A stretch of 64,000 nt of DNA from Calothrix sp. NIES-2100 (GCF_002368195.1 NZ_AP018178.1:2624791-2688790), one strand, 5' to 3'; positions 1 through 9,418 are shown, numbered from the stretch's first letter. A program made the numbers and translations. The notes: generated by a model not told the origin, from the sequence alone.

Positions 1-821
1 GGTGGTGGTGGTGTGAGTACTTCTAATACTTCTGCGGCTGTAGAATAGCGATCGCGAAAGTGATAACTCACCATTTTGTTTAAAATATCAGCGAGGCGAT
101 CGCTAACTTTTGCCCAATTCCGCCAAATTACTTCGCCATTGGTGGGATCTTTTGGGAGTTGGTGTGGCTGTATCCCTGTCAAAGCATAAATTCCCAACAT
201 CCCCACAGCATGAACATCGCTACATAATTTTGGCTGTCCGGTTGCTTGTTCGCTGGGCATATAGCCAGGTGTACCTATAGGAACTGTAGCACTGGTTTGT
301 TCTTGGGCATTCACTGCCATAATTTCTTTCACTGCACCAAAGTCAATCAGCATAATCTTGCCATCTTGACGACGACGCATGATGTTTTGAGGTTTGATAT
401 CGCGGTGAATGATATTTTGCTGATGAACTACGGCGAGAATTTCTAAAATTTCCTCTAATAGCTGAGTTACTTCATCCTCACTCAACCGCTTACCTGGCGA
501 GATTTCTTTACCCAAATCTTCGCCATCAACAAATTCTTGGACTAAATAAAATTCGCCATTCTCTTCAAAGTGGGCAAAGAGTTTGGGGATTTGGTTGTGG
601 AGGTTGCCTAATCGGTATAATGTTTCTGCTTCGCTATTAAATAACCGTCTGGCTACTTGTAAAACGGCTGGATTAAGGTTGTTTGATTTCAGGTGTTTGA
701 CAACGCAAAAGGGATGGTTGGGTAAATCCAAATCTTGTGCTAAATAGGTGTCTCCAAATCCACCACTTCCTAAGAGTCGGATGATTTTGTAGCGCTTTCG
801 GAGAACTACACCAATAAACAT
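1..821 (-). CDS. Serine/threonine protein kinase, N-terminal part (runs off left edge)
   Basis: About 273 codons are visible from an ATG whose complement lies at 819-821; the C-terminus lies beyond base 1. The kinase domain starts at the N-terminus: glycine loop GSGGFGDTYLA near residue 19, catalytic loop HRDIKPQNIM near 150, LIDFGAVKE (DFG metal-binding motif) near 168, and GTPGYMPSEQ (activation/APE-like segment) near 193. These are Hanks-type kinase signatures, so ATP-dependent Ser/Thr phosphorylation of protein substrates is expected; the substrate is unknown. In cyanobacteria such kinases usually carry C-terminal sensory or repeat domains, which cannot be seen here. The last visible residues are a proline run, often the start of a linker. 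No RBS stands out. Confidence 0.93.
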   Translation of the reverse strand, partial: MFIGVVLRKRYKIIRLLGSGGFGDTYLAQDLDLPNHPFCVVKHLKSNNLNPAVLQVARRLFNSEAETLYRLGNLHNQIPKLFAHFEENGEFYLVQEFVDGEDLGKEISPGKRLSEDEVTQLLEEILEILAVVHQQNIIHRDIKPQNIMRRRQDGKIMLIDFGAVKEIMAVNAQEQTSATVPIGTPGYMPSEQATGQPKLCSDVHAVGMLGIYALTGIQPHQLPKDPTNGEVIWRNWAKVSDRLADILNKMVSYHFRDRYSTAAEVLEVLTPPP

Positions 822-921
822 TAGGTTTATCTGAAAAGAGAATGAATTGTATTAATTCTCCCAGATGTTTCGGTAATGAGGCAAGTTATGTAAAATTTTG
901 CTGTTTTTTCTCACGCAGAGG

Positions 922-1695
922 CGCAAAGGCGCAAAGAAGAATGAAAAAAGATAAGTAAATACACCACGCTGTAGGGGCACGGCACTAGTAAAATTATTGT
1001 ATGTACCAGAAGATTGTCGATGCCGTGCCCCTACTACGACTTCTGTGTTTAACAATTTTCGTAATTAATCCGATGCTGTAATTTGCGATCGCCTAATTTT
1101 AATTCAGGGTTTTTTGCTTTAGGCTTGCTCTATTTAAATTAATCAGTAATATTTTGCTAATAGTGGGTCTATCTGCGCGCACTTTTTCCATTATTTATAT
1201 AATACTCTGTCAACTATTTAAAAGTCAATAGTTCCATCTTCAGAAACAATAATTTGAGTTGGGGGGCAATGTTTGGTTACCCTGCCTTCAGCCGCTGAGG
1301 CGCAAAGAAGAATGGAAGAGTAAATTAAGTACACGGGTGAGGGCACAACATTGTTGTGCCCCTACGATGATCTATAGTTCATCGAGTTGCAATCTGCTGT
1401 AAGTTTGTGATGCGTTAAATTCAACAATAGTCTGCGGTTCAAAATGCAATCAATTAATGCCATGCTGTAATTTGCGATCGCCTAAATTTCAATCACCATT
1501 CTTGGCAACGGACTCTTTGCTCATGTCGGGCAAACTTTGTCTGTCCATCGAGGCTAAAACCACTCAATATTTTGACTTAATTAATAATACTTTTGGGTTG
1601 GTGGGTATATATGCGCGCACCTTTTCCATTATATATATACTACCCTGTCAACTAGGGAAAAGTCAATAGTCCCATCTTCAGAGACAATGGTTAAA
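922..1695. repeat. Diverged tandem duplication in a gene-free stretch
   Basis: The 1 kb between the kinase and rsmA has no convincing gene. It consists largely of two diverged copies of one segment. Matching landmarks are GCGCAAAGAAGAATG at 929 and 1300, GCGATCGCCTAA at 1085 and 1474, GCGCGCAC at 1175 and 1613, and a shared CCTGTCAACTA...AAGTCAATAG tract after that. The offset grows from about 371 to 438 bp because of indels. The copies carry different hairpin inserts. The rest of the gap (1696-1858) holds only the rsmA leader, with GAGGA about 9 bases before its ATG. Confidence 0.7.
971..1034. repeat. 64-bp hairpin repeat with perfect 14-bp inverted ends
   Basis: GTAGGGGCACGGCA (971-984) is the exact reverse complement of 1021-1034. 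It belongs with other GTAGGGGC... hairpins in this window at 13638, 22604 and 40922, and a shorter relative sits near 1345-1372. It is probably a REP/MITE-type non-coding repeat. Confidence 0.7.
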
Positions 1696-1858
1696 GTCTG
1701 ATTTTCGCAAATTTTTTCTGCCGAAAAATCATACTTAAGTCCGTATGTCAAGAGAAAAACAGACAAAATGGGTAAAAAAGGGGTAGTGAAAAGTAAGAAA
1801 AAAGTAAGAAACGGATTTTTTGTGAAAGGCTAGAAAGTAGATATAGAGAGGAAGATAG

Positions 1859-2686
1859 ATGGTACGACCGCGCAAGGCGTTTGCTCAGCATTGGCTCAAA
1901 AGTGAAAAGGCTCTGGACGCAATTGTGAAGGCGGCGGAGTGTCAGCAGAGCGATCGCGTTCTGGAGATTGGACCAGGTACAGGGATTCTGACTCGTCGTT
2001 TATTACCTTTGGTACAATCTTTGGTGGCGGTGGAAATTGACCGCGATTTATGTGATTTATTAGCAAAGCAACTGGGTAAAAAAGAAAATTTTCTGCTGCT
2101 GCAAGGGGATTTTTTAACTTTGGATTTACAATCGCAGTTGGGAGGATTTCCTAATTTTCAAAATCAAAATAAAGTAGTTGCGAATATCCCCTATAACATC
2201 ACAGGACCGATAATCGAAAAACTCTTGGGTACGATTGCCAATCCTAATCCGAAACCCTATGATTCAATCGTGTTATTAGTGCAGAAAGAAGTAGCAGAAA
2301 GGTTATATGCAAAACCAGGTTCTAAAACTTTTGGCGCGTTGAGTGTCAGGGTGCAATATCTAGCAGCATGTGAGTTAATTTGTACAGTGCCCGCAAGTGC
2401 ATTTCACCCAGCACCAAAAGTAGATTCAGCAGTAGTTAGGTTACGTCCAAGAACAATAGAAACCCCAGCAATTGACCCCCGTAAATTTGAGAATTTGATC
2501 AAGTTGGGGTTTGGGGCGAAGCGGAAAATGTTACGAAATAATTTACAACCAGTAGTAGAACGCGATCGCCTGACTCACTTACTGGAACAATTAAAGATAA
2601 ATCCCCAGGTACGCGCTGAAGACCTCAGCGTCTCGCAATGGGTAACTTTAGCTAATCAACTAGAAACTATGAAGTCTGAAAGCTAA
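1859..2686 (+). CDS. rsmA: 16S rRNA (adenine-N6,N6)-dimethyltransferase RsmA/KsgA
   Basis: This SAM-dependent enzyme dimethylates two adjacent adenines in the 3'-terminal hairpin of 16S rRNA during small-subunit maturation. At 275 residues it is normal for the family. The N-terminus RPRKAFAQHWL matches the family's RKRFGQ-FL start. SAM motif I is EIGPGTG (36-42), the acidic ribose-binding EID follows near 59-61, and the catalytic motif IV is NIPYN (109-113). The C-terminal region has the conserved KRKMLRNNL stretch near residue 221. The ATG at 1859 follows GAGGA at a good distance. The next gene is ispE, 40 bp downstream; the rsmA-ispE pairing occurs widely in bacteria, so a shared transcript is likely. 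Confidence 0.97.
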   Translation: MVRPRKAFAQHWLKSEKALDAIVKAAECQQSDRVLEIGPGTGILTRRLLPLVQSLVAVEIDRDLCDLLAKQLGKKENFLLLQGDFLTLDLQSQLGGFPNFQNQNKVVANIPYNITGPIIEKLLGTIANPNPKPYDSIVLLVQKEVAERLYAKPGSKTFGALSVRVQYLAACELICTVPASAFHPAPKVDSAVVRLRPRTIETPAIDPRKFENLIKLGFGAKRKMLRNNLQPVVERDRLTHLLEQLKINPQVRAEDLSVSQWVTLANQLETMKSES

Positions 2687-2690
2687 AATT

Positions 2691-2720
2691 TTCATCCTTC
2701 ATCCTTCATCCTTCATCCTT
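2691..2720. repeat. Heptameric short tandem repeat (CTTCATC)
   Basis: Four 7-bp units of TTCATCC lie between rsmA and ispE. This is the STRR type common in heterocystous cyanobacteria. The same class, with other heptamers, lies just upstream of the gene at 3848 (3813-3845, units of AAATCTA). Confidence 0.85.
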
Positions 2721-2726
2721 TAAAAA

Positions 2727-3680
2727 ATGCGTTCCTACACCCTCATTGCCCCTGCTAAAATCAACTTGTATCTGGAAATCATCGGCGATCGCCCCGATGG
2801 ATTTCACGAGTTAGCGATGATACTGCAAAGCATCGACTTGGCTGATCAAATTGGTGTGCGTTCCCTCAGCACAGATACGATTCGCGTCCACAGCAAGCAC
2901 CCCCAAGTACCGACAGATAAAACTAATCTGGCGTACCGGGCGGCTGAATTGATGGTGAAAGAATTTCCGGAGACCTTTGCTAAATATGGTGGTGTAGAAA
3001 TTACCATCGACAAGCATATACCTGTAGCAGCTGGGTTGGCGGGTGGTTCGACAAACGCCGCAGCTGTGTTGGTGGGGATAGATTTACTTTGGAATCTGGG
3101 ACTGACTCAGACAGAATTAGAAGAATTAGGTGCGGTTCTCGGTTCAGATGTACCGTTTTGTATCGCTGGGGGAACAGTAATTGCGACAGGGAGAGGTGAG
3201 CAACTTTCCCCACTGCCGAATTTAGACAATATATATATAGTATTGGCGAAGTATCGCAGCTTGGAAGTTTCTACCGCTTGGGCATACAAAACTTATCGCC
3301 AGCAGTTTGGTAATACATATATTAAGGATACCGCTGACTTAATCGCTCGTGCGAATGCAGTGCATTCCGGTCCGATAGTCAAAGCGATCGCCAATCAAGA
3401 TGCAGCAGACATCGCTCAAAAATTGCATAATGATTTAGAGCGCGTCGTCTTACCAGAGTATCCCCAAGTTCTCCAACTGCGAGAATTGTTTGCAGCACAA
3501 GCTGGGGTTCTTGGAACCATGATGTCTGGTTCAGGCCCTTCAGTGTTTGCTTTAGTGGAGTCGCAACCACAAGCAGAAGTTGTGAAGCAACAAATTCGCG
3601 CCGCCATCCCCGACGAAGATTTAGAATTATTTGTGACGCGGACAACTTCACATGGAATAAAAATTGCGTCGTCGGTTTAA
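2727..3680 (+). CDS. ispE: 4-diphosphocytidyl-2-C-methyl-D-erythritol kinase IspE
   Basis: This cytoplasmic GHMP-family kinase phosphorylates CDP-methylerythritol in the MEP pathway to isoprenoids, which feed carotenoids, the phytol chain and quinones. It has 317 residues, normal for the family. The N-terminus APAKINLYLEI (about 8-18) holds the conserved Lys-Asn pair. GRPDGFHE-type sequence (DRPDGFHEL, about 21-29) follows. The ATP-binding glycine-rich loop is PVAAGLAGGSTNAAA near residues 96-110, and a C-terminal GHMP motif MMSGSGPSVFAL lies near 266. The start ATG comes directly after the heptamer repeat and lacks a strong Shine-Dalgarno sequence. It lies downstream of rsmA in the same orientation. 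Confidence 0.97.
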   Translation: MRSYTLIAPAKINLYLEIIGDRPDGFHELAMILQSIDLADQIGVRSLSTDTIRVHSKHPQVPTDKTNLAYRAAELMVKEFPETFAKYGGVEITIDKHIPVAAGLAGGSTNAAAVLVGIDLLWNLGLTQTELEELGAVLGSDVPFCIAGGTVIATGRGEQLSPLPNLDNIYIVLAKYRSLEVSTAWAYKTYRQQFGNTYIKDTADLIARANAVHSGPIVKAIANQDAADIAQKLHNDLERVVLPEYPQVLQLRELFAAQAGVLGTMMSGSGPSVFALVESQPQAEVVKQQIRAAIPDEDLELFVTRTTSHGIKIASSV

Positions 3681-3847
3681 GGATGGTGAAGAAGATAAGA
3701 CAGACGCAGTGACACCTCATTTAAGCAAAGGATATTTTTCTTCTCGCCAACTGAAGTCGTTTAATTAAAACTATTCACTTTTGTTTGCGTCGCTGTGTCT
3801 GTTTTTATTGGTAAATCCAAAATCTAAAATCTAAAATCTAAAATTGT

Positions 3848-4171
3848 ATGACCGATCCAAATTCCCTTCCTCAACCAGAGACTTCAGCAGAAGTACAAAC
3901 CAGTCCAGTACGCTGTGTCAGTGGCGCGATCGTTTCTGGAGGATTAGGATATGCACTATATTCGCTGATGATTGCGATCGCCACAAATTTTGCTAGCAAA
4001 CCTATACACTCCGATAACCAATTAGTGATTCGGCTAACTTCCGCCGTTCGTACCTTAGTAGTCGGCTTATTCGCCTTGGGTGCGGGAATATTTGGTTTAG
4101 TGGCTGTGGGTTTATTGGCTTTAGCAGTCCAGTTGTTAGTGCAAAAGTTGAAAAAGAGTCCTGAGTCCTAA
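3848..4171 (+). CDS. Small membrane protein, DUF3082-like
   Basis: A 107-residue protein with a polar, Pro/Glu-rich N-terminus (about 1-22). It has two hydrophobic segments that look like membrane spans: about 26-50 (GAIVSGGLGYALYSLMIAIA) and about 73-98 (a Gly/Leu/Ala-rich run). A short lysine-rich cytoplasmic tail follows. The overall pattern resembles the small cyanobacterial DUF3082 family, whose function is unknown. It sits 167 bp after ispE, behind a heptamer repeat, and no RBS is evident. The family assignment is by eye. Confidence 0.75.
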   Translation: MTDPNSLPQPETSAEVQTSPVRCVSGAIVSGGLGYALYSLMIAIATNFASKPIHSDNQLVIRLTSAVRTLVVGLFALGAGIFGLVAVGLLALAVQLLVQKLKKSPES

Positions 4172-4442
4172 ACTTGGAGATGCAGCGCCAAACTCCAAAT
4201 ATACAAGGGTGCGTCAGTTTGAATAAATTCTGGGGATTTCCAGATTTTATCGGACTGACGCATTTTATTGCACATACGTTAATTGATCTGGTTTGTCACT
4301 ACACCAATGGAATATCCCACAGTAGCTAAAGGATAGGTTTAACCTAGGATTAATGGTCAAAGTAAAAAGTAGCCTAACCCCTACCCTGTTAATGGTTCTA
4401 TTCGTTGTAAAGTACTTATTTAAGTATTTCAGGGTGTTGGTT

Positions 4443-4658
4443 ATGGCAGACAATAAAGATTTAATTGGAGCTATTAAAGATTTAAGAAGAACGATCATCT
4501 CTTGTTCTTTAATCATTAGCGGAATTTTATTTGCAGGGATTGGTCTTTTATCTCTCAGCTTTACCAAAACTTCTTTAGATTTTATGGATTATGGATTTCG
4601 CTACTTTTTTGTCTTTTTAGGTGTTTTTCTGATTTTTAAATCCAGTAATAATTTGTAA
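4443..4658 (+). CDS. Hypothetical two-span membrane protein
   Basis: 71 residues starting MADNKDLIGAIKDLRRTI. Two hydrophobic stretches (about 19-40 and 48-66) suggest a small integral membrane protein. I chose the ATG at 4443 because the frame upstream to 4353 encodes atypical sequence, and AGGG lies about 10 bases before 4443. I do not recognise the family. It stands alone between ispE-side genes and the peptidase gene. The segment after it (4660-4880) contains an imperfect inverted repeat built from GTAGGTGGGAACAAT and ATTGTTCCTACCTAC. Confidence 0.55.
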   Translation: MADNKDLIGAIKDLRRTIISCSLIISGILFAGIGLLSLSFTKTSLDFMDYGFRYFFVFLGVFLIFKSSNNL

Positions 4659-4881
4659 AAATTAACAACCTCTCTAGCGGTGACGGCAAGTACATGAGGT
4701 ACATAAATTAATCATATAGCTCTTGTGGTGCGGGTCGGAAAGCCCGCTATAGATATACCTCACTTACATGAAATCCGCTGTCACAAAAAATTTGTCTGCG
4801 TAGGTGGGAACAATTTAACTCAACAGACAAACTCCTAGAAATAGGGAAATTATTGTTCCTACCTACCGCCATCTACTGAAA

Positions 4882-6150
4882 ATGACTCTGATCCACAAAA
4901 AGCACACAAATTCTTGGTTAAAGGCGGCGCTTGTAGCTGTCATGGTTTCACTACCAACAGCTTGCACGATACAATCAAATCGTATCAATAATATTAATGC
5001 ATCTCTACCCAAAGCTGAAGCGCAAGAAAGCGATCGCCCTCATCCAATTTATGCAGATGTCCAAGCTTTGGTAAATTTCGGTCCGCGAGTCGCTGGTACA
5101 CCAGTCATGGAAAAAGCTAGCGCCTATCTCATCGAACGCTATCGTCAAGCTGGTTATGTTGCTCAAGTTCAAACTTTTAATTATGAAAAATTTTTAGACT
5201 TAGGTTCCAACCTGATTGTTAATGGTACAACTATTGAAGGTAAGGCACTCAAGGGGTCAATTAACGCAAAGCTTTCTGCACCATTAGTAGCAGTTCCCAA
5301 TTTTGGCGAACCTAACGACTTTGCGAAAGTGAGAGTGAAAGGCGCGATCGCTATTGTGCGGCGTGGTAAAATCCGCTTTTCCCAAAAAGCCAAGAATGCT
5401 GCTGCTGCTGGCGCTATTGGTTTGGTGATAGTCAACAACAAACCGGGGAATTTAACTGGTGCTGAGTTGGCTGAGAAAGTTACAATTCCCGTCCTAGGAA
5501 TTTCCGGCGATCGCGGTCATCCTTTACTTGTGCAAACTGCAAAAGTTAATGTTAGCCTGAATGTCAATGCACAACAGCAAGTTGTTACCGGACGGAATGT
5601 CATTGCTCATCTACCAGGGGTGAATCAGCCAAAATTGATACTGGGTGGACACTATGACTCAGTTGAAAGTTCCCCAGGCGCAAACGATAACGCTTCCGGG
5701 ACAGCAGTTGTACTGAGAATCGCCAGTAATTTAGCAAACACAAATCTCGCCCATCAAGTTTGGTTTGTCGCCTTCGATGGGGAAGAAGACGGGTTATATG
5801 GATCGCAGGCTTTTGTCGAGACAGCTAAACCAGAGTTCCTTGCCGGTTTGAAAGGCATGTTGAATTTTGATATGGTAGGGGTGAACAACCAGCTATTGAT
5901 TGGTGGAACATCTTCATTAACTGCGATCGCCCAAACTGTAGACTCAGATATCAAACCCTTGGGTTCCTATGGCTATGGTGGTAGCGATCATGCATCGTTT
6001 GCTAACAAAAATGTGCCCATCCTGTTTTTCTTCCGGGGTGATGAACCTAATTATCACAGCGAGAACGATAAAACTGTAGATCCAAAACTGCTGGATGAAG
6101 CTTCTCAAGTAGGATTAGGTATCGTTAAGCAATTACTGCAAGGTGAATAA
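4882..6150 (+). CDS. Exported M28-family zinc aminopeptidase with PA domain
   Basis: 422 residues. The N-terminus has a basic stretch, a hydrophobic core (about 13-27) and Cys28 in LPTAC, giving either a Sec signal or a weak lipoprotein site. A protease-associated (PA) insert covers about 125-235, and the M28 catalytic core about 238-420. The two-zinc ligands are readable: HYD (His257, Asp259), Asp269 in GANDNASG, the GEED pair Glu301/Glu302, Asp330 in NFDMVG, and His392 in NYHSE. The layout matches bacterial PA-M28 aminopeptidases that trim N-terminal residues from peptides outside the cytoplasm. Substrate preference cannot be read. It is a single gene; its neighbours do not suggest a pathway. 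Confidence 0.9.
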   Translation: MTLIHKKHTNSWLKAALVAVMVSLPTACTIQSNRINNINASLPKAEAQESDRPHPIYADVQALVNFGPRVAGTPVMEKASAYLIERYRQAGYVAQVQTFNYEKFLDLGSNLIVNGTTIEGKALKGSINAKLSAPLVAVPNFGEPNDFAKVRVKGAIAIVRRGKIRFSQKAKNAAAAGAIGLVIVNNKPGNLTGAELAEKVTIPVLGISGDRGHPLLVQTAKVNVSLNVNAQQQVVTGRNVIAHLPGVNQPKLILGGHYDSVESSPGANDNASGTAVVLRIASNLANTNLAHQVWFVAFDGEEDGLYGSQAFVETAKPEFLAGLKGMLNFDMVGVNNQLLIGGTSSLTAIAQTVDSDIKPLGSYGYGGSDHASFANKNVPILFFFRGDEPNYHSENDKTVDPKLLDEASQVGLGIVKQLLQGE

Positions 6151-6372
6151 TATTGTGGCGTGAGATTTTACCGAGATTTAGGGAATTCCAAAAAATAAAT
6201 TATTCCGCTTAAAGTTGTTAACCGTTGAGTGTTAACTGTGAACAGTCAACAATCACTTCGGGAATATTTTTTTACTTGGAAGTCCCTTATATCAATTGAA
6301 AAATGTAGGACGGGGTTTCCCCGCCCCTACGGTTTTAAATTCTCCGCGTCACCATGTCCCCGCGTCTCCCTG

Positions 6373-7335
6373 TCATCCTTCCAACTGTCCCAATTGCGCA
6401 ATAATATCTCGGTTAACTTTGAGATAACCAGAATCAATGTGCGTAAAATGGGAACTCAATTTTGGATATGCTTGAGGTAGAGCGTGAAAGGGAATAGATG
6501 GGTACAAATGGTGAACTGCATGTAATGGCATATTCCACATCAAAAATCGCACAGGCCAGATTGTGAAGGTGATGCGGGTATTCGTCAGCAAATTAGCGTT
6601 AAGAGAACAACCTGTATGTTCTCCCAGTAAAATAAAACGCAGTAGCGGTTGACCAACAATTAGTGGTAGCAGCCAATAAAGTACAAACCAAGGTTGACTA
6701 AATGCAATTGAAAATGCGATCGCACTTGCATACACAGCTAATTGTAATCGAGTCGAACGAATCACCTCAGCCCGTGCTGTCTCTGGGATAAATGCACAAT
6801 CATCTAGTTGACCAATTGCAGCGCGATAATGTCCTTGTATTTTATCAAGCCACCAGGGTAAACCGCTCAGTACTAAAAAATATTCACCCAGGTTGTGCGG
6901 TGTCAGATCGGTCAGTTCTGGATCTTTACCAGGAACGCGAGTATAACGGTGATGCCATTTGTGGTAACGACGATAAAAAGTGCTGTTGTAAAATGAGAGT
7001 ACACCAGCCAACCAAGCCACAACATCATTCAAGCGATTATTCGCAAAAGCAGTTCGGTGTCCAGCTTCGTGCATAGGTGCAAACATACAAGCTAGACTAA
7101 AGCCATAGATAACCAACGCAGGTATTGCTACTAGCCAATTACCAAAATTAGTCGCCCACACATAGCCACTACATCCCATCACTATTAAATGTCCGGCTAA
7201 TTGCACCAGTCCTTTCCAATTAGAGCGATCGTTTAAAATGCTTAATTCTTCAACACTGAGAATTTGCTGGGGATTATCATACCCATCCGGTTTAGCATGT
7301 AATAAACCAGTTTCAGTAATGGTATCACTTGTCAT
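6373..7335 (-). CDS. Membrane fatty acid desaturase / hydroxylase family protein
   Basis: 320 residues with several hydrophobic spans and the three histidine clusters of the di-iron membrane desaturase superfamily: HEAGH (89-93), HKWHH (125-129) and HAVHH (272-276). An extra His lies in GEHTG (about 239-242). It would insert a double bond, hydroxyl or keto group into a lipid or carotenoid-type substrate in the membrane. Cyanobacterial relatives include acyl-lipid desaturases and carotenoid ketolases; I cannot choose between them. The start ATG is at 7335. Between it and the peptidase gene lies a small GTAGGACGGGG...CCCCGCCCCTAC-type repeat (6303-6330). Confidence 0.85.
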   Translation of the reverse strand: MTSDTITETGLLHAKPDGYDNPQQILSVEELSILNDRSNWKGLVQLAGHLIVMGCSGYVWATNFGNWLVAIPALVIYGFSLACMFAPMHEAGHRTAFANNRLNDVVAWLAGVLSFYNSTFYRRYHKWHHRYTRVPGKDPELTDLTPHNLGEYFLVLSGLPWWLDKIQGHYRAAIGQLDDCAFIPETARAEVIRSTRLQLAVYASAIAFSIAFSQPWFVLYWLLPLIVGQPLLRFILLGEHTGCSLNANLLTNTRITFTIWPVRFLMWNMPLHAVHHLYPSIPFHALPQAYPKLSSHFTHIDSGYLKVNRDIIAQLGQLEG

Positions 7336-7487
7336 AGTTAAAACTCCACATCATCTTTGAGTTCTTAGGCATAGCTCTCAGTCGTGAATTTCTAGCAGAG
7401 GGTTAGCAGGCTCTACAATTAAGTAATTTCCAGATACCCCGTTATAATTTAGTGCAACATTTACTAACTGGGTGTAAAAAATTGTAG

Positions 7488-7619
7488 GGAAATATTGCCC
7501 AGTATGTAGTTGCAGATGACACAAATCGCTTCATAAAATTTGCTGAGGCTGAAGATAAGGCGATCGCTTTATTGGATCGAGGAATCCGCCCTTGGTGCGA
7601 ACTTATCGCCCATCATTGA
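7488..7619 (+). pseudogene. Possible gene remnant (44-codon open segment)
   Basis: The gap 7336-7785 has one segment that reads like the end of a real protein: an open frame ending ...ALLDRGIRPWCELIAHH at a TGA (7617-7619). An in-frame TAG sits just before it and there is no start codon. The family is not recognised. Around it lie the desaturase promoter side, a TGACAAA heptamer run (7617-7640), and a GTCGGAGACGCTGCGCGAACGCC-like dispersed repeat. It could also be chance. Confidence 0.25.
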
Positions 7620-7785
7620 CAAATGACAAATGACAAATGACAGTCCTCTCCTGTCGGAGACGCTGCGCGAACGCCAGTTATGTTTAATTGCACCGCCCTA
7701 CTTATTTATAATTAGTCTGAATCTGGAAAACTTTACTGTGAGATAGTAGCAAATATATATTTACATTCTCTTGACGACGTTTATT

Positions 7786-8352
7786 ATGCAGCTTAATGGT
7801 TCACAGCGCCAACAGTTTCACAAAGCACTGATGAGTGCCTTCCCAAGTCGTACAGACTTAGCTATAATGGTTCGTTTCACACTTGATGAAAATTTAGATG
7901 CGATCGCCGGCGGTGATAACCTCTCTAAAGCTGTGTTTGACCTCATTAACTGGGCTGAATCCCGAGGATATCTTGAGAAGTTGATCGATAGTGCTGTTGA
8001 GCAAAATCCTCTTAATAAAGAGCTACAAGACTTTGTCGAACAGTTTCTTCCTCAGTCCGACCCGATATCAACAACCTCTGCTACTTCTGGAACTAGTACA
8101 CCTGCTAGTTCTTCTTCTACAACTAGTGGTGGATTAACTGCTAGCAAGCGTCGCCGATTAGAGCAAGAAACAAAATCACTAGAACAACAATATGATCTGG
8201 AGAGCACAAAATTAAGTAGGCTGCGCCAAGACTACTCTGTTGAAACAGATACAGCTACAAAGTTTAAATTAGAACAACAAATTCAGGAAACCGAAACAGA
8301 ACTGAAACGATTGGATCAGCAGCTTGAGGAAATCGAGCAAAAGCTTTTGTAG
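7786..8352 (+). CDS. EAD1 (effector-associated domain 1) protein with coiled-coil tail
   Basis: 188 residues from the ATG at 7786; a TTG at 7771 could add five residues. Residues 1-85 match the Effector-Associated Domain 1 pattern: LNGSQRQQFHKAL, SAFPSRTDL, MVRFTLDENLDAIAGG, FDLINWAESRGYLEKLI, NPLNKELQDF. EADs are small adaptor domains that link sensors to effectors in NTP-dependent conflict systems (family described by the Aravind group). A Ser/Thr linker follows (about 90-120), then a Glu/Gln/Lys-rich coiled coil (about 122-188). There is no effector domain in the protein itself, so it would act as an adaptor, pairing with EAD1-bearing partners elsewhere. Immediately downstream is the triplicated hairpin array. 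Confidence 0.8.
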   Translation: MQLNGSQRQQFHKALMSAFPSRTDLAIMVRFTLDENLDAIAGGDNLSKAVFDLINWAESRGYLEKLIDSAVEQNPLNKELQDFVEQFLPQSDPISTTSATSGTSTPASSSSTTSGGLTASKRRRLEQETKSLEQQYDLESTKLSRLRQDYSVETDTATKFKLEQQIQETETELKRLDQQLEEIEQKLL

Positions 8353-8477
8353 CTTTCAGGCAAAGTTTAAATATTAAATTTAATGAGCAATTATTGCTGT
8401 TACCACAAACAGCATAAAGCCGTCCGAGAAGTACGGGGTTTTCAACCAAAATTTTCGATAAATGACAAATGACCAAA

Positions 8478-8686
8478 AACAACAACACCCAAGCTACGAC
8501 TTGCTTAGTGATTTCCTCTGCTTTCTCATGACACACGGGGCTACAATCTACAACTAGTAATTACATTCTCGCAATGTAATTAATATTTAGTTGTATTACC
8601 CCCTCTTTACCACAATGAGGAAATATTAGCTTTCGAGTTGGGTGTTGTTGTTAGTTGACGAGACAGACTATCTAACAGCGTTTTTT
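8478..8686 (+). ncRNA. Candidate structured RNA, copy 1
   Basis: The outer arms AACAACAACACCCAA (8478-8492) and TTGGGTGTTGTTGTT (8638-8652) pair perfectly. Inside, GCTTAGTGATTTCCTC pairs with GAGGAAATATTAGC. Further in, ACAACTA pairs with TAGTTGT, capped by TAATTACAT / ATGTAATTA around TCTCGCA. After the hairpin, GTTAG...CTAAC precedes TTTTTT (8681-8686), a terminator-like end on the plus strand. No known RNA family is recognised. The opposite strand, or a short peptide, remains possible. Confidence 0.5.
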
Positions 8687-9011
8687 ACCTCTTTAACTAA
8701 CGTGGACTCTATCTACTTGGCTGTTTTATCTGCCAGGGAAGCTTTGTAGCTTCAATTATTAAAATAACACTATTAAATTGTGATGGTTCATATTGAAACC
8801 AAACTTTACTCGTTTGATAATTTACACATCAATAATTGCAACAATTACTTTACATCTTGTCTGATTGGATAATTGTAGAGACTGTATTCGATAGCAAGTG
8901 CGTAGAAAAGTAGCCGCTTGTCGTAGACATCGTAAAAGCAAAAGCTGACAACAAGCGTATTGCTTGAAATCTAGTTTGATAGTTGATTAATGCTGGCTAA
9001 AAAATCCCAAA

Positions 9012-9212
9012 AACAACAACACCCAAGCTACGACTTGCTTAGTGATTTCCTCTGCTTTCTCTTTCAAACGGGGCTACGCTGAATAACTACATCCTCGCAA
9101 TGTAATTAACTATCAGTTGTATAACCCCCTCTTTACCACATTGAGGAAATATTAGCTTTCGAGTTGGGTGTTGTTGTTAGTTGACGAGACAGACTATCTA
9201 ACAGCGTTTTTT
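9012..9212 (+). ncRNA. Candidate structured RNA, copy 2
   Basis: It has the same outer arms (9012-9026 with 9164-9178) and the same second helix as copy 1. The distal part differs from copy 1: CTGA..TA pairs with TA..TCAG instead of ACAACTA with TAGTTGT, so pairing is kept while the bases change. The loop CTCGCA is retained. A GTTAG...CTAAC + T6 end lies at 9207-9212. Confidence 0.5.
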
Positions 9213-9418
9213 ACCTCTTTAACGAACGTGTACTCTGTCTACCTACTTGGCTGTTTTATTAGCCAGTGAAGCTCTGTAGCTTCAATTATTAAAATAGCAC
9301 TATTAAGTTATCATGGCTAATACTTGAAACCAAACTTTACTTGTTTGATAATTTACACTCAATAATTGCAACAATTACTTTACATCTTGTCTAATCACAT
9401 AAATGACCAATGACCAAA

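Noticed and set aside
1457..1669. 70-codon plus-strand ORF upstream of rsmA
   Set aside because: Falls within the diverged non-coding duplication; the frame is not kept in the other copy.
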